Shown piece after piece: positions 8,155-15,537 of a stretch of DNA of 19,076 nucleotides. How positions within the stretch are numbered: the first letter of the stretch is position 1; each line of letters opens with the position of its first letter. A model generated the notes under the pieces. It made no database searches, was not told the origin of the DNA, and saw nothing but the letters and a program-made list of their open reading frames with translations. The position numbers and the translations under genes are program-made. The DNA is from Parvibaculum sp. GTDB lineage: Bacteria > Pseudomonadota > Alphaproteobacteria > Parvibaculales > Parvibaculaceae. The stretch is from assembly GCA_014359855.1 (NCBI GenBank), contig JACIYQ010000324.1, positions 1 through 19,076 on the forward strand, given 5' to 3'.

Positions 8155-8535
8155 ATGTCAGCCCTGAACCAGGATCTCTTCCAGCTTGCCATGTCGGACG
8201 AGGCCCGGCCGCTGATGGCCGCGGTGCAGAAGCATATCGCCGTCGAGCTCGGCAAATCGCCGCTCGCGTCGGAATCTCTCAATTGCAGCGCGCCGGACAC
8301 CGGCAACATGGAAGCCCGCGTCTATGTCAGCGCGGTGAAGGCGATGGTGCCGGAAAAGGTCTGCCTCATCATCGATCAGGCGATCCAGATGCACGGCGCC
8401 GCCGGCATTTCGCAATGGACGCCGCTCGCCGACATGTATACCGGCATGCGCCACCTGCGATTCGCCGACGGTCCCGACGAAGTGCACCACATGGTCGTCG
8501 GCCGCGCCGAAGTGCAGAAACACGGCCTCTGGTAA
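8155..8535 (+). pseudogene. Acyl-CoA dehydrogenase remnant with central in-frame deletion
   Basis: The 126-residue frame joins two ends of an acyl-CoA dehydrogenase, normally about 390-420 residues. The start (ALNQDLFQLAMSDEARPLM, VQKHIAVEL) resembles the N-terminal helix of the family. From about residue 50, DTGNMEAR, AVKAMVPEKVCLIIDQAIQ, MHGAAGISQWTPLADMYTG and RFADGPDEVHHMVV match the C-terminal helical domain almost perfectly. The central beta-domain, most of the FAD site and the catalytic region are missing, some 250-300 residues by family comparison. The frame is unbroken and the C-terminal part shows no decay. The ATG at 8155 is preferred, with weak GGGATGG upstream; ATG 8083 is an alternative. 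It lies between ecm and ccr on the ccr strand. It cannot be an active dehydrogenase; a CoA-binding helper is conceivable but speculative. Confidence 0.7.
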
Positions 8536-8548
8536 GTCTCGGGCTTGG

Positions 8549-8590
8549 CCGCTGCGCGGGGTAACGTCCCCGCGCGGCGGCTTCGGCTTT
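8549..8590. terminator. Strong GC hairpin between convergent genes
   Basis: CCGCTGCGCGGGG (8549-8561) pairs with CCCCGCGCGGCGG (8568-8580), 13 pairs with one T-G wobble and a 6-base loop. It is followed on the plus strand by CTTCGGCTTTT. It sits between the acyl-CoA dehydrogenase remnant (+) and the CigR-like gene (-), so it may serve both. Confidence 0.55.
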
Positions 8591-8594
8591 TCCC

Positions 8595-9011
8595 TCAGAA
8601 TGCATCGCTGAGAATATCGACGATGATGCCCGTCGCAATCGAGACGAGCAGGATGTCGTCGCCGACGATAAGCCGCTCATAATCCGCACGCACCGGAAGC
8701 CGCGCGGCAAGATCGCGTGGCAGATAGCGTTTGGCGATGCCGGGCGGAAGCGGTTTGCCGCGCGCAAGGTTTTTCGCAATGCCGGGTGGCAGCGGTTTTG
8801 CGTCGTAAGGGGACGCCGCGAAATAGTCCCGGATGATGCGCGTCTCGTCGGCGCCGAAGGAGATGGACGCATCGATGCCGATTTCAACTTCCGAACCGAC
8901 GCCTCCGGAACCGCCTGCCTTGTTGTTCGCCTTATCATTCTTCGCGAATGCCGCACCGGCAGGCACGACGAGCGCCAGCGAGACAACCGTGGCGATGAAA
9001 TACCGGCGCAT
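8595..9011 (-). CDS. CigR/RcnB-like secreted protein
   Basis: A 138-residue exported protein with a clear signal peptide (MRRYFIATVVSLALVVPAGA, cleavage probably after AFA near residue 23). The mature part starts with a Gly/Asn/Lys-rich linker and then ISFGADETRIIRDYF. Two copies of LPPGIAK follow at residues 74-80 and 88-94, then a domain ending VGDDILLVSIATGIIVDIL. The LPPGIAK repeats followed by a VGxDxxLV-type ending are typical of the CigR (RcnB-related) periplasmic family, whose role is poorly known. The ATG at 9011 follows GGGAGGAAGGA, a strong ribosome binding site. The gene is divergent from ccr, with 256 bases between them. Nothing ties it functionally to the ethylmalonyl-CoA genes. 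Confidence 0.72.
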   Translation of the reverse strand: MRRYFIATVVSLALVVPAGAAFAKNDKANNKAGGSGGVGSEVEIGIDASISFGADETRIIRDYFAASPYDAKPLPPGIAKNLARGKPLPPGIAKRYLPRDLAARLPVRADYERLIVGDDILLVSIATGIIVDILSDAF

Positions 9012-9170
9012 TCCTTCCTCCCTTGGACGTGAGCACTGGCCAAGAGAGCACCACCTATATGGCAGCAATGGGGCCCTTCAACCGGCGCCAACGACATTGG
9101 CAAACTCCGCATTTTCTCCCTATCGCCCAAAATAAGTGGCAGAAATCCGCCATTTCCGCTCGAAAAGACT

Positions 9171-9188
9171 TATATTGCAGTGCAAAAT
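9171..9188 (+). promoter_or_regulatory. ccr promoter -10 and palindromic operator
   Basis: TATATT at 9171-9176 is a plausible -10 element. The perfect palindrome TTGCA-G-TGCAA at 9175-9185 overlaps its end and continues as AAAT. TGCAGTGCAAAA matches the TGC-N3-GCAAAA pattern found before ecm. The position suits repression by a PhaR-type or short-chain acyl-CoA-responsive regulator. I see no convincing -35. The rest of 9012-9267 shows nothing else that I can name. Confidence 0.45.
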
Positions 9189-9267
9189 ACCCTTGCGTCC
9201 GCGGCGTCAAATGCCAATGATCCGCGCCGGACGGGCAGTCTCCGGAGAACGGCGAGCGAGGTGAGTT

Positions 9268-10533
9268 ATGACGCATACGGACAAAAAGGATCTCTATGAG
9301 GTCGGCGAGATCCCGCCGCTGGGTCATGTACCGAAAAACATGTATGCCTGGACGATCCGCCGCGATCGCGAGGGACCGCCGCGGCAGGCGATGCAGGTCG
9401 AGGTCGTGCCCACATGGGAGATCGACTCGAATGAGGTGCTCGTCCTCGTGATGGCGGCGGGCGTCAACTACAACGGCGTGTGGGCCGGCCTCGGCACGCC
9501 GGTCTCCGTCTTCGACGTTCACAAGCTGCCCTATCACATCGCGGGATCGGATGCGTCCGGCATCGTCTACGCTGTCGGCTCCAAGGTGAAGCGCTGGAAA
9601 GCCGGCGACGAAGTCGTCATTCACTGCAACCAGGATGACGGCGACGACGAGGAATGCAATGGCGGCGATCCGATGTTCTCGCCAAGCCAGCGCATCTGGG
9701 GCTACGAAACGCCGGACGGTTCCTTCGCGCAGTTCTGCCGCGTGCAATCGCAGCAGTTGATGCCGCGCCCCAAGCATCTGACATGGGAAGAGAGTGCCTG
9801 CTACACACTCACTCTCGCGACGGCGTACCGCATGCTCTTCGGTCATCGCCCGCATATTCTCTCGCCCGGACAGAACGTGCTGGTGTGGGGTGCATCGGGA
9901 GGCCTCGGCTCCTTCGCGGTGCAGCTCTGCGCAACGGCGGGCGCCCACGCCATCGGCGTTATTTCCGACGACAGCAAACATGATTTCGTCATGTCGATGG
10001 GTGCGAAGGGCGTCATCAACAGAAAGAATTTCAACTGCTGGGGGCAGTTGCCGAAGGTGAATTCGGAAGAGTTCAACGACTTCATGAAAGAGGCGCGGAA
10101 GTTCGGCAAGGCGATCTGGGACATCACCGGCAAGGGCATCGATCCCGACATCGTCTTCGAGCATCCCGGCGAAGCGACCTTTCCCGTTTCCTGCATGGTC
10201 GCCAAGCGCGGCGGCATGGTTGTCTTCTGCGCCGGCACGTCAGGCTTCAACCTCACCTTCGATGCGCGCTTCGTGTGGATGCGCCAGAAGCGCATTCAGG
10301 GGTCGCATTTCGCGCATCTGAAACAGGCCTCGGCCGCGAACCAGCTCGTCATCGAGCGCCGCATCGACCCCGGCATGTCGGAAGTTCTTCCGTGGGCGGA
10401 CATTCCGCTGGCGCATGACAAGATGTGGAAAAACGAACATCTGCCGGGCAACATGGCGGTGCTCGTTTCGGCCGCGCGGCCGGGCCTCCGCACCATCGAG
10501 GACGCCATCGAAGCGGGGACAAAACCCGCGTAA
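9268..10533 (+). CDS. ccr: Crotonyl-CoA carboxylase/reductase
   Basis: The key enzyme of the ethylmalonyl-CoA pathway. It uses NADPH and CO2 to turn crotonyl-CoA into (2S)-ethylmalonyl-CoA. The 421-residue protein belongs to the zinc-free medium-chain reductases. GVNYNGVWAGLG (about 65-76) holds a conserved Asn of the substrate/CO2 pocket, SPSQRIWGYETPDGSFAQF follows at about 138-156, and VLVWGASGGLGSFAVQL (about 204-220) is the NADPH-binding loop. MRQKRIQGSHFAHLKQ (339-354) holds the candidate CO2-binding His near 347. The WxxCxQ...GDDEECNGGDPMFS insertion is typical of Ccr rather than a simple enoyl reductase. The ATG at 9268 follows GCGAGGTGAG. A strong terminator lies at 10602-10626, so it is probably monocistronic. 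Ecm and Mcd, the next enzymes of its route, are in the same window. Confidence 0.95.
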   Translation: MTHTDKKDLYEVGEIPPLGHVPKNMYAWTIRRDREGPPRQAMQVEVVPTWEIDSNEVLVLVMAAGVNYNGVWAGLGTPVSVFDVHKLPYHIAGSDASGIVYAVGSKVKRWKAGDEVVIHCNQDDGDDEECNGGDPMFSPSQRIWGYETPDGSFAQFCRVQSQQLMPRPKHLTWEESACYTLTLATAYRMLFGHRPHILSPGQNVLVWGASGGLGSFAVQLCATAGAHAIGVISDDSKHDFVMSMGAKGVINRKNFNCWGQLPKVNSEEFNDFMKEARKFGKAIWDITGKGIDPDIVFEHPGEATFPVSCMVAKRGGMVVFCAGTSGFNLTFDARFVWMRQKRIQGSHFAHLKQASAANQLVIERRIDPGMSEVLPWADIPLAHDKMWKNEHLPGNMAVLVSAARPGLRTIEDAIEAGTKPA

Positions 10534-10601
10534 AACGGCTGTCCGTCACAGAACTGTCATCGAAACGTCATAAACCGCAAATGCGGGGATAAAATGAACG
10601 A

Positions 10602-10626
10602 GGGCCGGGGATAACCCGGCCCTTTT
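10602..10626 (+). terminator. Rho-independent terminator of ccr
   Basis: GGGCCGGG (10602-10609), loop GATAA, CCCGGCCC (10615-10622), then TTTT. A perfect 8-bp GC stem lies 69 bases after the ccr stop. On the other strand no T-tract follows. A second inverted repeat, TCAAGCC/GGCTTGA (10639-10661), lacks a T-tract on either side. Confidence 0.85.
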
Positions 10627-10738
10627 CCATGTCCGCCGTCAAGCCTGCCGGGACGGCTTGAAAAACTTGTCCCCGGTTTCGCCCTCGCAGGCGCGGTAGG
10701 GTGGATGAAAAATAACAATCCCCGCTTTTCCGCACCCC

Positions 10739-11440
10739 TCAGGCGGCTGTCTTTTCCGGCTCGGCCGATTCGGCGGCAGGCTCGGGCGCGGGCACCTCGC
10801 AGGCAACCGCCTCCTCCGCCGCCGCCGGCCCGGCTGCCGGCTCTTCGGCCGCCACTTCCACTTGCGATTCGAAGGGCGGCTCGGCAGGCGCTTCGGCGGT
10901 CCCGGAAGCAGGCTCGGGGTCTCCGGCGGGTTCGGACGGCGCGGCCGCAGCCGGCGCTTCGGCGGCAGGTGCCACTCCGTCCGTGGACGGCACATCGTCC
11001 ACAGCAGCCACTGCCGCAACCGTCGCCGGTGCACGCCGCATGAAAAGACGTTCGAGCGCGAAACGGTCGTCGCCGAGGAAGAGGAGCGGCATCAAAGCGG
11101 AAACGGCAAGCACCGCGAGAAGAAGGAAAGAGTCCGGACCGCCCGCCACGAGATCGAGCGGCGCGCCGGGAAAGGGCCATGCCGAAACGGCAGTGGCAAG
11201 AAGACCGAGGGCGAGCAACGGATAGGCGGCAAGGCGGAAGCATCCCGTCAGCACCAGAACGGCGAGAAGAACGCCAAGCCCGCCGAGAAGCCGGACGGAG
11301 AGCGCATCGGGCTGCATTTCGGGAAGCCAGACAACGAAGAGCGGAATACCGCCCTCGGGCGACACGATCCGCGCCGCCGCCCAGACGGCAACGAGAAGCG
11401 AAAAACCAGAACGCAGCAGCAGAAGACCGAGCGCCTTCAT
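10739..11440 (-). CDS. Membrane protein with long Ala/Pro/Glu-rich tail
   Basis: A 233-residue protein. Residues 1-125 hold about four hydrophobic helices (MKALGLLLLRSGFSLLVAVW, LLGGLGVLLAVLVLTGCF, AAYPLLALGLLATAVSAW, FLLLAVLAVSALMPLLFLGD), an arrangement reminiscent of small DoxX-like membrane proteins, though I cannot confirm the family. Residues about 140-233 are a low-complexity acidic tail of Ala, Pro and Glu, ending EPEKTAA, which is likely disordered and may span the periplasm or cytoplasm like the linkers of TonB-type proteins. The ATG at 11440 has GGGAGAG upstream. The tail strongly biases codon use and produces a long antisense-looking frame in the same region, which I regard as a shadow. 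The function is unknown. Confidence 0.68.
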   Translation of the reverse strand: MKALGLLLLRSGFSLLVAVWAAARIVSPEGGIPLFVVWLPEMQPDALSVRLLGGLGVLLAVLVLTGCFRLAAYPLLALGLLATAVSAWPFPGAPLDLVAGGPDSFLLLAVLAVSALMPLLFLGDDRFALERLFMRRAPATVAAVAAVDDVPSTDGVAPAAEAPAAAAPSEPAGDPEPASGTAEAPAEPPFESQVEVAAEEPAAGPAAAEEAVACEVPAPEPAAESAEPEKTAA

Positions 11441-11563
11441 CCGTACTCTCCCTATTCCGAGACGGGACGCAGTTTGGCGGCAAGGACGCCTCCGCGCTAA
11501 GCATAATTTTATGACGATGCCGCAAGAGCGGGTGGCAATAGACGCGCGGTCAGTTCGGGAGGT

Positions 11564-11843
11564 TCAGCGCCTTGCCTTGCGATAGACGTCCTTCCTGTCG
11601 CCGATCCGCAGGACGAGGACACGCAGCACACTGTCCTCGATGTCGCAGATCACGCGCCAATCGCCGACGTGGTATCGCCAGAGCCCGCCCAAGCGGGCCC
11701 GCAAGCGGCTTGCCGTATGAGCGCGGATCGGAAGCGGGCGCGATCCGCTCGTCCATGTAATCGAGAAGGCGCCGAGCCGCCTGCCTGTCCATCTTGCGAA
11801 GCTGGGTGCGGGCTGTATCCGAATATTCAATCGTCCAGGCCAA
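11564..11843 (-). pseudogene. RelE/ParE-family toxin, frameshifted
   Basis: Two overlapping frames together spell one RelE-like mRNA interferase of about 92 residues. The first part (from TTG 11843) reads AWTIEYSDTARTQLRKMDRQ and continues to SYGKPLAGPLG. The second part, in the +1 frame, reads GLWRYHVGDWRVICDIEDS and ends VLVLRIGDRKDVYRKARR at 11564. The GLWRYxVGDWRVI block is the conserved core that must follow the first part in the family. The switch falls near 11685-11690, at CTTGGGCGGGCTC on the minus strand; removing one G would restore a single frame (PLGGLWRY). As written the toxin would lose its active half. The start TTG overlaps the antitoxin end by 17 bases. A sequencing error is possible, and recoding is less likely. 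Confidence 0.75.
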
Positions 11844-12054
11844 GTTCTTTTCTCACCTTGGCCGCCGAGTGAGTCTTTTCCTGTCCCTTGCGAACGCGTT
11901 CCAGCACGTCCGCCGCAAGGTAATAGTCCTCCATCTCGACAATACCGCGTTCGATGATCTCGCGCAGGTAATAGGCCTTGGTGCGCCCCGTCTTCTTCGC
12001 GAGAAGGTCGAGACGTTTTTCGAGTTTTGCGTCGAGGCGGACGGATGTGGGCAT
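11827..12054 (-). CDS. RHH (CopG-type) antitoxin
   Basis: A 75-residue antitoxin. The N-terminal ribbon-helix-helix is clear: PTSVRLDAKLEKRLDLLAKK forms the strand and first helix, and GRTKAYYLREIIERGI the second. The C-terminal part (AADVLERVRKGQEKTHSAAK) is the helix that normally wraps the toxin, ending ELGLDD. I chose the ATG at 12054 because MPTSVRLD is the normal family start and GGAG lies about 7 bases upstream; the open frame continues to 12114. It overlaps the relE-like gene downstream. Two direct copies of TTGTATTCAA upstream probably form its autoregulatory operator. The antitoxin is intact although its toxin is frameshifted. Confidence 0.85.
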   Translation of the reverse strand: MPTSVRLDAKLEKRLDLLAKKTGRTKAYYLREIIERGIVEMEDYYLAADVLERVRKGQEKTHSAAKVRKELGLDD

Positions 12055-12077
12055 GAGGCGCTCCGCACTTTGACTAC

Positions 12078-12105
12078 TTGTATTCAAGATATTTTTTGTA
12101 TTCAA
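12078..12105 (-). promoter_or_regulatory. Toxin-antitoxin operator with two direct repeats
   Basis: TTGTATTCAA occurs at 12078-12087 and again at 12096-12105, 18 bases apart from start to start. It is in an AT-rich patch 24-51 bases upstream of the antitoxin ATG. On the minus strand TTGAAT (12105-12100) and TACAAG, 17 bases apart, could be the promoter. Tandem 10-bp sites suit an RHH dimer pair; binding is inferred. Confidence 0.55.
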
Positions 12106-12162
12106 ATCGCGCAAGAAGAAAGCTCCTACGCGTCCCGTGCCGGCCGGACGCCGCCAGGCGCC

Positions 12163-13638
12163 TCACCGCTCCCAGTAGTCCTTCGAGAACATGACGAGGA
12201 TGGTCAGCAGTTCGAGGCGGCCGAGCAGCATGGCGAAGGAGAGGATGAGTTTCGGGCCGTCGGGGAGCGAGGCGAAATTGCCGGCGGGACCGACGATGGG
12301 GCCGAGGCCGGGGCCGACATTGGCGAAGGCCTGCGCCGAGGAGGAAATCGCGGTGACGAAATCGACGCCGAAAGCCGCGATCGCCAGCGCGGCGACGAGG
12401 ATCGACCCCATGAAGACGAAAACGAAGAGCGCGACGGAAAAGACGATCTCGCGGTTCACCGTACGGTCGGCATAGCGCATGGTCTGCGCGACATGCGGAT
12501 AGAGCGTCTGGCGCACCTGGCTCTTGAAGAGAAGGGCAAGGATCTGCAGGCGGAACATCTTGAGGCCGCCCGAGGTCGACCCCGTGCAGCCGCCGAGAAA
12601 GGTGAGGATGAAGAAGGCCATGATCGCGAAGGGCCCCCAGAGCGTGTAATCCGTGCTGGCGAAGCCCGTGGTGGTGACGACCGAGGTGACGTTGAAGGTT
12701 GTGAGCGTCAGCGCTTCGAAGAAACCGTAGTCGCCGCGGGCGGCAAGCCAGAGCGCCATCACCACCGAGACGCCTACCAGCATCGCGATGAAGCCCTTCA
12801 CCTGCTGGTCGTTCCAGAGCGTCTCGCCCGTGCCCCTGAGCGTCTGCACGTAGAGCGCGAGCGGCAAAGCGCCGGAAATCATGAAGATGATGGATGCCCA
12901 GTGGATGAAGGGATTGGAGAAATAGCCGAAGGACGCATCATGGGTGGAATAGCCGCCTGTCGAGATCGTGCTCATGGCGTGGTTGAGCGCATCGAAAGCG
13001 GTCATGCCGCCGAGAATATAGGCAAGCGCGCAGAGCAGCGTGAGCAGCAGGTAGACCTCGCCGATGGCGACCGCGATCTGCCCCGGACGCGGCAGCACCT
13101 TTTCCGAGCGATCCGAACTCTCGGTACGGAAAAGCTGCATGCCGCCGACGCGCAGGAAGGGCAGAATGGCCACCGCCGTCAGAATGATGCCGACACCGCC
13201 GATCCACTGGATGAGCGAACGCCAGAGCAGGATGCCGGGCGGCGTCCGGTCGAGCCCCGTCATCACCGTGGAACCGGTGGTGGTGATGCCGGACATGGCC
13301 TCGAAAAAGGCGTCGGTATAGTTCATGTCCACTTCGGAGAAGGCGAAGGGCAGCGCCGAAAAGGCGCTGACCGAGAGCCAGCCGAGCGTGGTGACGATGA
13401 AGGTGGCGCGGTGGGTAAGGTCGCGCTCTTCCGTCTGGTTCGCCAGCATCAGCGCGCCGCCGACGAAGCCGGTCACGACGGCGGACGACAGGAAGGCCTG
13501 CCAGTCGTTGCTGCGCGCGACGATTTCGGCGAGCACCGGCACCAGCATGACGACCGAAAGGGCGACCAGCAGCGCGCCGATCACCAGACCGACCACCTTG
13601 GTGCTGTCGGTTGCTATCCTTGCCCCGGCGCTGTCCAT
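12163..13638 (-). CDS. trkH: TrkH-family potassium uptake channel subunit
   Basis: An inner-membrane potassium translocating subunit, 491 residues, the usual TrkH size. The four pore loops are visible: GITTTGST near 117-124, ISTGGYS near 225-231, VTTTGFA near 321-327 and ANVGPG near 439-444, each supplying one filter Gly. GGVGIILTAVAILPFLRVGG and GGCTGSTSGGLKMFR (about 349-363) are conserved family blocks. In the family it works with the cytoplasmic NAD-binding subunit TrkA, which is not in this window. The ATG at 13638 has AGGGG about 7 bases upstream. It is divergent from mcd. The 198-base gap (13639-13836) holds an AT-rich TATATA at 13716-13721 that could serve either gene; nothing else stands out there. 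Confidence 0.92.
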   Translation of the reverse strand: MDSAGARIATDSTKVVGLVIGALLVALSVVMLVPVLAEIVARSNDWQAFLSSAVVTGFVGGALMLANQTEERDLTHRATFIVTTLGWLSVSAFSALPFAFSEVDMNYTDAFFEAMSGITTTGSTVMTGLDRTPPGILLWRSLIQWIGGVGIILTAVAILPFLRVGGMQLFRTESSDRSEKVLPRPGQIAVAIGEVYLLLTLLCALAYILGGMTAFDALNHAMSTISTGGYSTHDASFGYFSNPFIHWASIIFMISGALPLALYVQTLRGTGETLWNDQQVKGFIAMLVGVSVVMALWLAARGDYGFFEALTLTTFNVTSVVTTTGFASTDYTLWGPFAIMAFFILTFLGGCTGSTSGGLKMFRLQILALLFKSQVRQTLYPHVAQTMRYADRTVNREIVFSVALFVFVFMGSILVAALAIAAFGVDFVTAISSSAQAFANVGPGLGPIVGPAGNFASLPDGPKLILSFAMLLGRLELLTILVMFSKDYWER

Positions 13639-13836
13639 GAAATGCCCCTGTCAGATCCGTCTTGCCCGCATCCACCGAATCGCGGCCCCCGCTGGCCGGA
13701 GCCGGAGGTTCGAGATATATAGACATTGAAGGGTCCATGCCATTCCCTCAGGGGCCCCGCCGAACATCCGGCTTCCCGATCCGGGGCCCGGTTCCGGCGC
13801 CTTTTCCGTCACGCCTGCCACGAGCGAGTCCCGTCC

Positions 13837-15537
13837 ATGAGCCAGTCTCCCGCCGCCAACTCTTCGAACGCTTCGGAGAGCAAAGTCCTTCTCGACGACC
13901 TCCTGCCCCTGACGGCGGGCGCCGTGGACGCGGCGGATGCCCTTTTTGTCAAGGCGAAGGCCTCGGTTTTCGCGAAGGTCGCAAAGGACGGAAAGGTTTC
14001 CGCGGCGGCGATCGAGCGCGAGCAGTTCGCGGTGCATGGCCTTGCCTGGCTCGCGACCTATGTGGAGGCGCTGCGCCAGCTTGCCGCCTATGCCGCGCGG
14101 ATGAAGGAGGAAGGCCGGTTCGGCGAATTCGAGGCGCTGATCGTTCAGGCCGCCTTCGGCGAATATCTCTCGCAGATGGCGGGCGGCATTCCGATGAGCC
14201 AGGGCGAGACGGTGCGCATGCGCGATCTGGGCCTGTCGCATGAGGAAACGCAGGTGCTCTTCAACGATGCCGTGCGCAAGCTGGTGACGGGCGGCAATAC
14301 CGCCCCCGTCCGCGCGCGGCTCGCCGAACTCATTGCCGCGAATGCCGGCGCGGCGACCTTCGGCGATACCGGGCTCGAGGAAACCTATGACGCGATCCGC
14401 GACCAGATGCGCAAATTCGCCGATGCCGAAGTGATCCCGCATGCGCATGACTGGCACCTGAAGGACGATTACATCCCGATGGAAGTCGTCGCGCAGATGT
14501 CGGAACTCGGCGTCTTCGGGCTGACGATCCCGGAAGAATTCGGCGGCCTCGGCCTCGGCAAGGAATCGATGTGCGTCGTTTCCGAGGAACTGTCGCGCGG
14601 CTATATCGGCGTCGGCTCGCTCGGCACACGCTCCGAAATCGCGGCCGAACTCATTCTCGGCGGCGGCACGGACGAGCAGAAGAACAAGTGGCTGCCGAAG
14701 ATCGCGAGCGGCGAAACGCTGCCCACCGCCGTGTTCACGGAACCCAATACCGGCTCCGACCTTGCAAGCCTGCGCACGCGGGGGCGGCGCGACGGCGACG
14801 TCTACAAGGTGAACGGCAACAAGACATGGATCACGCATGCGGCGCGCGCGGACGTGATGACGCTGCTCTGCCGCACCAATGACGAGCCGGGCTACAAGGG
14901 CCTTTCGATGCTGCTCGCCGAAAAGCCCCGTGGCGGCGACAACGAACCCTTCCCGGCAAAGGGCATGTCGGGCGGCGAGATCGAGGTGCTCGGTTATCGC
15001 GGCATGAAGGAATTCGAGATCGGTTTCGACGATTTCGAGGTGAAGGCGGAAAACCTGCTCGGCGGCGAGGAAGGCCAAGGCTTCAAGCAGCTCATGCAGA
15101 CCTTCGAGAGCGCGCGCATCCAGACGGCGGCGCGCGCCGTCGGCGTCGCGCAATGCGCGCTGGAACTGGGCCTGCGTTACGCACAGGAGCGCGTGCAGTT
15201 CGGCAAGCCGATCTACACATTCCCGCGCGTCTTCGGAAAGCTCGTCATGATGGCGGTCGAGATCATGGTGGCGCGCCAGATCACTTATTTCGCCGCGCGC
15301 GAAAAGGATGGCGGCCGGCGCTGCGACCTCGAGGCAGGCATGGCGAAGCTGCTGGCCGCGCGCGTCGCCTGGGCAGCGGCGGACAACGCGCTGCAGATCC
15401 ATGGCGGCAACGGCTTCGCGCTCGAATATCCGGTGAGCCGCGTGCTCTGCGATGCGCGCATCCTCAATATTTTCGAAGGCGCGGCGGAAATCCAGGCGCA
15501 GGTGATCGCCCGCCGCCTGCTCGAAGGCGGCAATTGA
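13837..15537 (+). CDS. mcd: (2S)-methylsuccinyl-CoA dehydrogenase
   Basis: An FAD-dependent acyl-CoA dehydrogenase that oxidises (2S)-methylsuccinyl-CoA to mesaconyl-CoA in the ethylmalonyl-CoA pathway. The 566-residue protein carries an N-terminal extension of about 170 residues (helical, LTAGAVDAADALFVKAKA) before the normal dehydrogenase, the hallmark of Mcd. In the dehydrogenase part GVFGLTIPEEFGGLGLG is near 226-242, TAVFTEPNTGSDLASL near 297-312, and NGNKTWITHAA near 326-336. The ending DARILNIFEGAAEIQ holds the likely catalytic Glu547. The ATG at 13837 has a weak GAGCGAG upstream, and the frame is open to 13726. Its product connects to Ecm, and its electrons go to the electron transfer flavoprotein whose beta-subunit gene begins at 18934. 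A HIG1-like gene follows closely. Confidence 0.92.
   Translation: MSQSPAANSSNASESKVLLDDLLPLTAGAVDAADALFVKAKASVFAKVAKDGKVSAAAIEREQFAVHGLAWLATYVEALRQLAAYAARMKEEGRFGEFEALIVQAAFGEYLSQMAGGIPMSQGETVRMRDLGLSHEETQVLFNDAVRKLVTGGNTAPVRARLAELIAANAGAATFGDTGLEETYDAIRDQMRKFADAEVIPHAHDWHLKDDYIPMEVVAQMSELGVFGLTIPEEFGGLGLGKESMCVVSEELSRGYIGVGSLGTRSEIAAELILGGGTDEQKNKWLPKIASGETLPTAVFTEPNTGSDLASLRTRGRRDGDVYKVNGNKTWITHAARADVMTLLCRTNDEPGYKGLSMLLAEKPRGGDNEPFPAKGMSGGEIEVLGYRGMKEFEIGFDDFEVKAENLLGGEEGQGFKQLMQTFESARIQTAARAVGVAQCALELGLRYAQERVQFGKPIYTFPRVFGKLVMMAVEIMVARQITYFAAREKDGGRRCDLEAGMAKLLAARVAWAAADNALQIHGGNGFALEYPVSRVLCDARILNIFEGAAEIQAQVIARRLLEGGN

Noticed and set aside
9268..10533. ccr gene considered as a plain zinc alcohol dehydrogenase or quinone reductase
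   Set aside because: No catalytic zinc pattern is present, and the Ccr-type insertion and QGSHFAH block point to the carboxylase/reductase.
10557..11525. 322-residue minus-strand frame overlapping the Ala/Pro/Glu-tail membrane gene
   Set aside because: It lies in another frame of the same strand, is Arg/Ser/Cys-rich and lacks hydrophobic helices. The 10739-11440 frame has proper helices and a ribosome binding site.
11685..11690. Programmed +1 frameshifting in the RelE-like toxin
   Set aside because: No slippery sequence, stalled rare codon or downstream structure is evident; a simple one-base insertion or sequencing error is the simpler reading.
11794..13722. 642-residue open frame on the plus strand across trkH and the antitoxin
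   Set aside because: The product is a run of charged residues (E, R, D, G, H) opposite real genes on the minus strand. No family pattern is visible.
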